Positions 59,711-64,000 of a stretch of 64,000 nt of DNA are shown here, one piece after another. Numbering within the stretch: position 1 is the first letter of the stretch; every line of letters begins with the position of its first letter. The translations under genes were made by a program, and so were the position numbers. Source of the stretch: Paenibacillus sp. FSL R5-0345 (GTDB lineage: Bacteria; Bacillota; Bacilli; Paenibacillales; Paenibacillaceae). Below the pieces are notes generated by a model, which worked only from the letters and a program-made list of their open reading frames with translations, ran no database searches and was not told where the DNA came from. The stretch spans positions 3,596,001-3,660,000 of the forward strand of contig NZ_CP009281.1 in NCBI RefSeq assembly GCF_000758585.1, in the 5' to 3' direction.

Positions 59711-61000
59711 TTACATCACACGCCAACTAATCCCACCATTAGTGGTTTGTAAGAGGAGTGAGCGTTTTTGTTCTTTTTTCTCAATCAAAAGCCAGCCGAC
59801 CTCTGGAGAAATAAACTGCATCTTAATCGTCTCAGGATATTCCTCAAGCTTTGACTGCAGAACATTGCTCTCCTTAAGGGGGAGCCAAGTGTTCCCTTGG
59901 TTAACAGTGTGGTAAAGGGTGTCACCGATGATGGCCCAACCGACTTGGGAATTCAGAAATGTAGGAGCACTCTGATGATTTCCTTCGGTTGAACTCTTTA
60001 ATTCAAAAGGTGCAAATTTCCAATTATCTCCACCATTAGCTGTAAAGTAACCGTGGTAAGTAATCGTCTTATCTTTATCTTTTTGGCAGCCCACAGACAT
60101 CCAGCCATTAGTTTTACTAGCATCGAAGAACTCTGGTTTGCCAGTAATCACTCTGTCACAGCTTTCCAGTTGTTCATTTACCAAAAAAGGTGATCCCGGA
60201 TTCCAACTCTGACCACCGTCCTTAGTCATAAAGATCTTTGGAAGAGCACCTGTCTGCAGGGTCACAAATCCCTCTACACGGTTCTTGAATATCATTCCAG
60301 TACTTACACCTGTGAACGGAATCGAATGATTTGGAAGGTTCGGATTATATTGTTCATTCTGCATCACTTCTTCCCACGTGGCACCACCGTCTGAAGTTGA
60401 GTAAAGGGCCTTGCTCTCCCTGTTAGGAGTAGCTTTCGAAGAGGTCATCAGCCATCCTTGGGTCGGAGAATTAAAATAAACGGAAGATACATCATTATCA
60501 TCGCCTAGTGATGAGATCTTCCAACTCTGACCACCATCCGTGGTTCGCAGCACAATGTTCTCTGTCGTACCAAATGCACTTCTTATAATCCAACCATGAT
60601 TAGGGTCCGTAAAAAAGATGCCTTTTCCATAGACGGGCGTGGAAAGGAACTGTACATTTGGGGCAGGAGAAATATTAGCCCATGTCGCTCCATTATCACG
60701 GGTAATGTACAAACGAAGCTCATTTTTTGTAACACCCCAGACCATGCCCACTGTCTCGCTTAGCAAATGAAAGCCCGTAATTCTTGTTTGAACCTGATAT
60801 TTCGGGGCACTCTCATTATTAGTATTGTTATCAGGTGGTGTAATCAGAGTAATCGTTTGTCCTTCTTCCGGTGCTTCTGTTGGCTGTGGCTGTGGAGAAG
60901 GCTCCGGTGGTGGTGAAGAACATGCCGAGACTATCCACGCTAAAAAAAATAGCATCAGAAACATTCTTAGTGTTTTCAATCCAGCAGTCCTAGATGTCAA
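59711..61000 (-). CDS. Lipoprotein with BNR/YCF48-type beta-propeller repeats
   Basis: A 429-residue exported lipoprotein (lipobox IVSAC, about Cys27) with a Pro/Gln/Glu linker and seven Asp-box-like repeats: TRDNGATW, TTDGGQSW, TSDGGATW, TKDGGQSW, TANGGDNW, VNQGNTW, TTNGGISW. The repeats form a six- or seven-bladed propeller as in YCF48-like and sialidase-type proteins; no sialidase catalytic residues are evident. TTG start with GGAG 8 bases before. It lies 26 bases after the amino-acid permease gene, so both may be co-transcribed. Role unknown. Confidence 0.82.
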   Translation of the reverse strand: MTSRTAGLKTLRMFLMLFFLAWIVSACSSPPPEPSPQPQPTEAPEEGQTITLITPPDNNTNNESAPKYQVQTRITGFHLLSETVGMVWGVTKNELRLYITRDNGATWANISPAPNVQFLSTPVYGKGIFFTDPNHGWIIRSAFGTTENIVLRTTDGGQSWKISSLGDDNDVSSVYFNSPTQGWLMTSSKATPNRESKALYSTSDGGATWEEVMQNEQYNPNLPNHSIPFTGVSTGMIFKNRVEGFVTLQTGALPKIFMTKDGGQSWNPGSPFLVNEQLESCDRVITGKPEFFDASKTNGWMSVGCQKDKDKTITYHGYFTANGGDNWKFAPFELKSSTEGNHQSAPTFLNSQVGWAIIGDTLYHTVNQGNTWLPLKESNVLQSKLEEYPETIKMQFISPEVGWLLIEKKEQKRSLLLQTTNGGISWRVM

Positions 61001-61026
61001 TGCCCTCTCTCCTCTCGTCTCGATTC

Positions 61027-62409
61027 TTATTTATGATTCAATTTACTATTACGGTAGCCGTATAAAAAATAGATCAGAAGCCCAAGAGCCGTCCAAATAA
61101 GAAATCCAATCCATGTCTCACTTCCTAGATTATACATCAAAAATCCGCATGTTGCCGCACTTAGCAACGGAATGAAAGGTACCCAGGGTACTCTGAACCC
61201 TCTTTTCATATTGGGGTGAATATACCGTAAGGCAATTACACCCAAAGAAACGACAAAAAAGGCAAACAGTGTTCCAATGCTTGTTAAATTAGCCAACCGA
61301 TCCAAAGGTATGAAGCCAGTTAATACTGCTATAATGATACCAACCATCCATGTACTACGAATAGGCGTTTGAGTTTTAGCATTAATCTTAGATAATCCTT
61401 TTGGCAAAAGTCCATCCCGTGAGATTGCAAATATCAGTCGAGTTTGACCGAACAGCATCACGAGCAGCACTGTGGTCATTCCTGCAATAGCCCCTACCGA
61501 GATTAGTCCCGCTATCAGGTCCTGATTTACGACGCGAAGCGCATAAGAAACAGGATCACTTACATTGAGGTCCGTGTAAGGAATAATACCCGTTAATACG
61601 AGTGAAACTAGAATATACAATACTGAACAGATAGCAAGAGATGAAATTATCCCTATTGGCAAATCCCGCTGTGGTCGCTTTACTTCTTCTGCTGCAGTCG
61701 ATAATGCATCAAACCCTATGTAGGCGAAGAAGACCGTTGCCGCACCATTCACGACACCTTGAAAGCCAAACGGTAGGAATGGAGTCCAGTTCTCTGGCTT
61801 AACATAGAAGAATCCCGTTACGATAAACAAAAGTACTACAGCAATTTTGATAACTACCATAATGGCATTAAAACGAGCAGTCTCTTTAGTTCCCCGTGTC
61901 AGTAAGTAGGAAATTAGTAAGATGATAATTACTGCTGGTAAATTAATAACGGTACCCGCTTCCGCATTATAAGCCCCAGATAGTGCTGTAGGAATATGTA
62001 TCCCGAATCCCTCTAAAAGACCCTGTAAATAACCGGACCACCCACTGCTAACTGCCGCTGCTGCAACGCCGTATTCTAACACAAGATCCCAGCCTAAAAT
62101 CCAAGCGAGTAATTCTCCAAATGCTACATAACTATAAGCATAGGCACTTCCGGAGACCGGGATGGTCGAAGCAAACTCTGAATAACAAAGGGCTGATAGC
62201 ACGCACGCAAAAGCGGCTAACAGGAATGAAATCACAAGCCCAGGACCAGCGTGTTCTGCTGCCGCTACGCCTGTCATTACAAAAATACCAGTACCGATGA
62301 TCGCTCCTACACCTAGCATGGTTAGATCTAGTGCACCAAGTGTTTTGTTTAACTTGGTTGCACCCGAGTTTGAAGGTGCGATTAACGGTTTTTTGCGAAA
62401 TAAATCCAT
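61027..62409 (-). CDS. APC family amino-acid permease
   Basis: A 460-residue amino-acid transporter with twelve to fourteen helices. APC motifs: TMLGVGAIIGTGIFVMTGVAA, EFASTIPVSGSAYAYSYV, FFAYIGFDALSTAAEEVKRPQRDLP and FGQTRLIFAISRDGLLP. It resembles Bacillus YfnA/cationic amino-acid transporters. AGGAGAG precedes the ATG by 9 bases. The BNR lipoprotein follows on the same strand. Substrate not specified. Confidence 0.9.
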   Translation of the reverse strand: MDLFRKKPLIAPSNSGATKLNKTLGALDLTMLGVGAIIGTGIFVMTGVAAAEHAGPGLVISFLLAAFACVLSALCYSEFASTIPVSGSAYAYSYVAFGELLAWILGWDLVLEYGVAAAAVSSGWSGYLQGLLEGFGIHIPTALSGAYNAEAGTVINLPAVIIILLISYLLTRGTKETARFNAIMVVIKIAVVLLFIVTGFFYVKPENWTPFLPFGFQGVVNGAATVFFAYIGFDALSTAAEEVKRPQRDLPIGIISSLAICSVLYILVSLVLTGIIPYTDLNVSDPVSYALRVVNQDLIAGLISVGAIAGMTTVLLVMLFGQTRLIFAISRDGLLPKGLSKINAKTQTPIRSTWMVGIIIAVLTGFIPLDRLANLTSIGTLFAFFVVSLGVIALRYIHPNMKRGFRVPWVPFIPLLSAATCGFLMYNLGSETWIGFLIWTALGLLIYFLYGYRNSKLNHK

Positions 62410-62581
62410 TCTTACATTCTCTCCTGTCTAGTCTTGTTGTCAAATTGTTTAGAGAATTTCTATTTAGTATGCCCAAAATGGGGTAATGCATTAAATAAGA
62501 CCTGCTTGAAAACAATAACGTTAGCGATTATGATGGACAAGATTAAATACCAAAAATTTAAAATACTGAGGAGATGATATC

Positions 62582-63502
62582 ATGCCCCCGAAACCCAATC
62601 GAGTCGTAGTCATTGGTACTGGAGCAGTTGGTACAACAACAGCCTATACATTATTGCTACGGAGACGTATGCCTGAGCTCGTACTTATTGACGTTAATCA
62701 AAAGAAAGCACTTGGAGAAGCGTTGGATATGAATCACGGCATGCCTTTTGTTGGTGGTGTGAAGCTATGGGCTGGTACATATGAAGATTGCCGTGAAGCG
62801 GATATCATCATTGTTACGGCCGGTGCATCACAAAAACCGGGTGAAACCCGGATAGATCTGCTCCGCAAAAACATTTCAATTTTCCGAGATATCGTTCAAA
62901 AAATAACAAAATACAATCAACATGCGATACTACTTATTGCTACTAACCCGGTAGATATTTTATCATATGCCACTTTAAAAATAAGCGGATTTGATCGCAG
63001 AAGAGTCATCGGTTCCGGAACAGTGTTGGATAGTGCACGATTTCGCTACCTGATCGGCCGCCATAAAGAAATTGATCCTCGCAGTATTCACGGACAGATT
63101 ATCGGGGAACATGGAGACTCAGAACTTCCTGTTTGGAGTCTAGCGAATGTTGCCGGAATCGATCTTGGTTTTGATGAAGCAGAACAAAATGAAATTTTCG
63201 AGGATACTAAGAATGCCGCTTATGAAATTATTGATGCCAAAGGCTCTACCTCTTACGCAATAGCACTAGCACTTGATCGAATTGTAGTCTCCATTCTGCA
63301 TAATGAAGGTTCTGTGTTGAACGTATCTACTTTATTGAATAATTATAATGGCGTTTCGGATGTCTACCTTGGTGCCCCTTGTATCGTAGATCGCTCCGGT
63401 GTACGAGAAGTACTAGATCTTCCACTAAATGAGACAGAAAAAGCTTTATTCCAGAAATCTGCCGAGAAGCTTAAGGCAGAGATTGCTAAGCTAGAACTGT
63501 AA
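62582..63502 (+). CDS. ldh: L-lactate dehydrogenase
   Basis: NADH-linked pyruvate reduction to L-lactate in fermentation. 306 residues: GTGAVGTTTAY dinucleotide fold (about 12-22), substrate loop TAGASQKPGETRIDLL with the Gln that selects pyruvate over oxaloacetate, IATNPVDIL and catalytic His in GEHGDSELPVWS. GAGGAG precedes the ATG by 8 bases. It diverges from the permease gene; a Rex site was not identified. A terminator follows. Confidence 0.94.
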   Translation: MPPKPNRVVVIGTGAVGTTTAYTLLLRRRMPELVLIDVNQKKALGEALDMNHGMPFVGGVKLWAGTYEDCREADIIIVTAGASQKPGETRIDLLRKNISIFRDIVQKITKYNQHAILLIATNPVDILSYATLKISGFDRRRVIGSGTVLDSARFRYLIGRHKEIDPRSIHGQIIGEHGDSELPVWSLANVAGIDLGFDEAEQNEIFEDTKNAAYEIIDAKGSTSYAIALALDRIVVSILHNEGSVLNVSTLLNNYNGVSDVYLGAPCIVDRSGVREVLDLPLNETEKALFQKSAEKLKAEIAKLEL

Positions 63503-63511
63503 GCAAGAATT

Positions 63512-63558
63512 GGGGCTGTCCCGAATGTCATGACTCATGACTGGGATAGTCCCTTTTT
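63512..63558 (+). terminator. Terminator of ldh
   Basis: GGGGCTGTCCC ... GGGATAGTCCC with an inner GTCATGA-C-TCATGAC palindrome, then CTTTTTC. Confidence 0.8.
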
Positions 63559-63585
63559 CACGAAAAAAATGCACTTTGAATTCTA

Positions 63586-64000
63586 TCAAATCTGGACTTG
63601 CAATTTCGACATGGCTTCTTCCTTCTCCCGGCTCGTGATATGCGTGTAAACCGTTGTAGTCTGAATAGAAGAGTGTCCGAGCAGTTCCTGAACCGTTCGC
63701 AGATCCGCCCCTTTTCGTAACAGCATGGTAGCGAAGGAATGTCGAAGCTTGTGGCTGGAATATGGTCGACGTTGTGCAGCAGGCACATCCTTTTGGAAAC
63801 GCTCGAAGGTGTCCGCAGCGATTTGCTGTATACCGCGAATGGACAGCCTGCGTCCCTTTTGTGAAATGAACATAGCCTCTTCTTTACTGCGCCAAGGTTC
63901 TAGCCGTTCTTCTATTGCCAGATCGAGAAAGGGGACCACATCCTCTGGAATCGGTACATTACGCCATTTACGTCCCTTACCAAACACTCGAAGTGAATGC
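63586..64000 (-). CDS. Tyrosine-type recombinase/integrase (partial, N-terminus outside window)
   Basis: The catalytic half of a XerC/D- or phage-type tyrosine recombinase, open to the window edge. Seen: [20 protein letters not shown] at the cut end, then [39 protein letters not shown] (in parts: [27 protein letters not shown]), which holds the H-x-x-R, the later His and the nucleophile Tyr. The first catalytic Arg should lie upstream, outside. It could be a chromosomal Xer protein or the edge of an integrated element. Confidence 0.88.
   Translation of the reverse strand, partial: HSLRVFGKGRKWRNVPIPEDVVPFLDLAIEERLEPWRSKEEAMFISQKGRRLSIRGIQQIAADTFERFQKDVPAAQRRPYSSHKLRHSFATMLLRKGADLRTVQELLGHSSIQTTTVYTHITSREKEEAMSKLQVQI

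Noticed and set aside
62132..62515. Frame on the minus strand overlapping the amino-acid permease start
   Set aside because: It is a different frame of the permease gene and its leader, with no ribosome binding site or family match.

Overview
The window looks like chromosome from a spore-forming, low-to-mid GC Firmicute, most likely Paenibacillus. The evidence is a gerA-type germinant receptor operon, a cwlJ-gerQ coat/cortex-lysis pair, strong AGGAGG-type ribosome binding sites with frequent GTG and TTG starts, Fur, cre and sporulation-type promoter sites, and preQ1-I and ydaO (c-di-AMP) riboswitches. About 60 genes are packed closely and most lie on the minus strand. No rRNA, tRNA, CRISPR array or intact insertion sequence was seen. 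The species is inferred from gene content, not computed.

Layout. 1-5.3 kb: the 3' part of a carbohydrate-type solute-binding lipoprotein, then a gerA-gerB-gerC germination operon. 5.4-10.6 kb: a three-gene operon made of a TerB_N/TerB_C-type protein, a BrxD-like P-loop ATPase and an Lhr-like superfamily 2 helicase. This is the least understood and most defence-like module here. 10.7-17.5 kb: a niacin-type transporter, a DUF1836 regulator, a CNNM/CorC membrane protein, two GNAT acetyltransferases with a VOC protein, and a KtrB/TrkH potassium channel subunit. 17.6-24 kb: tandem M29 aminopeptidases, a small membrane protein, an MBL-TetR-AlkZ-like operon with a double operator, an Xre regulator and a Fur-box nitroreductase. 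24-28 kb: pstSCAB phosphate uptake with a divergent LysR gene. 28.9-37.1 kb: a ribose-type sugar ABC transporter under a perfect-consensus cre site, beside a response regulator, a sensor kinase and a membrane-anchored sugar-binding protein.

37.2-46.1 kb: methyltransferase, DMT transporter, zinc alcohol dehydrogenase, VanW-like protein, isochorismatase-fold hydrolase, the queuosine precursor operon queF-queC-queD-queE behind a preQ1-I riboswitch, and an ABC-2 exporter. 46.2-52 kb: a small conserved protein, murB, and a ferric-siderophore importer with two Fur boxes. 52-57.2 kb: KimA potassium importer behind a c-di-AMP riboswitch, a BdbD-BdbC thiol oxidase pair and a second CNNM/CorC protein. 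57.4-64 kb: gerQ-cwlJ, a DUF2500 protein, a Cys-rich 58-residue protein, a BNR-repeat lipoprotein, an amino-acid permease, L-lactate dehydrogenase, and the 3' part of a tyrosine recombinase cut by the window end.

Linked functions: potassium homeostasis (KtrB, KimA), iron (siderophore importer, nitroreductase), phosphate (pst), sugar sensing and uptake (28.9-37.1 kb), queuosine synthesis, and germination (ger operon plus CwlJ/GerQ). Many start codons were moved from the longest open frame to the one with a properly spaced ribosome binding site; the reasons are given per gene.
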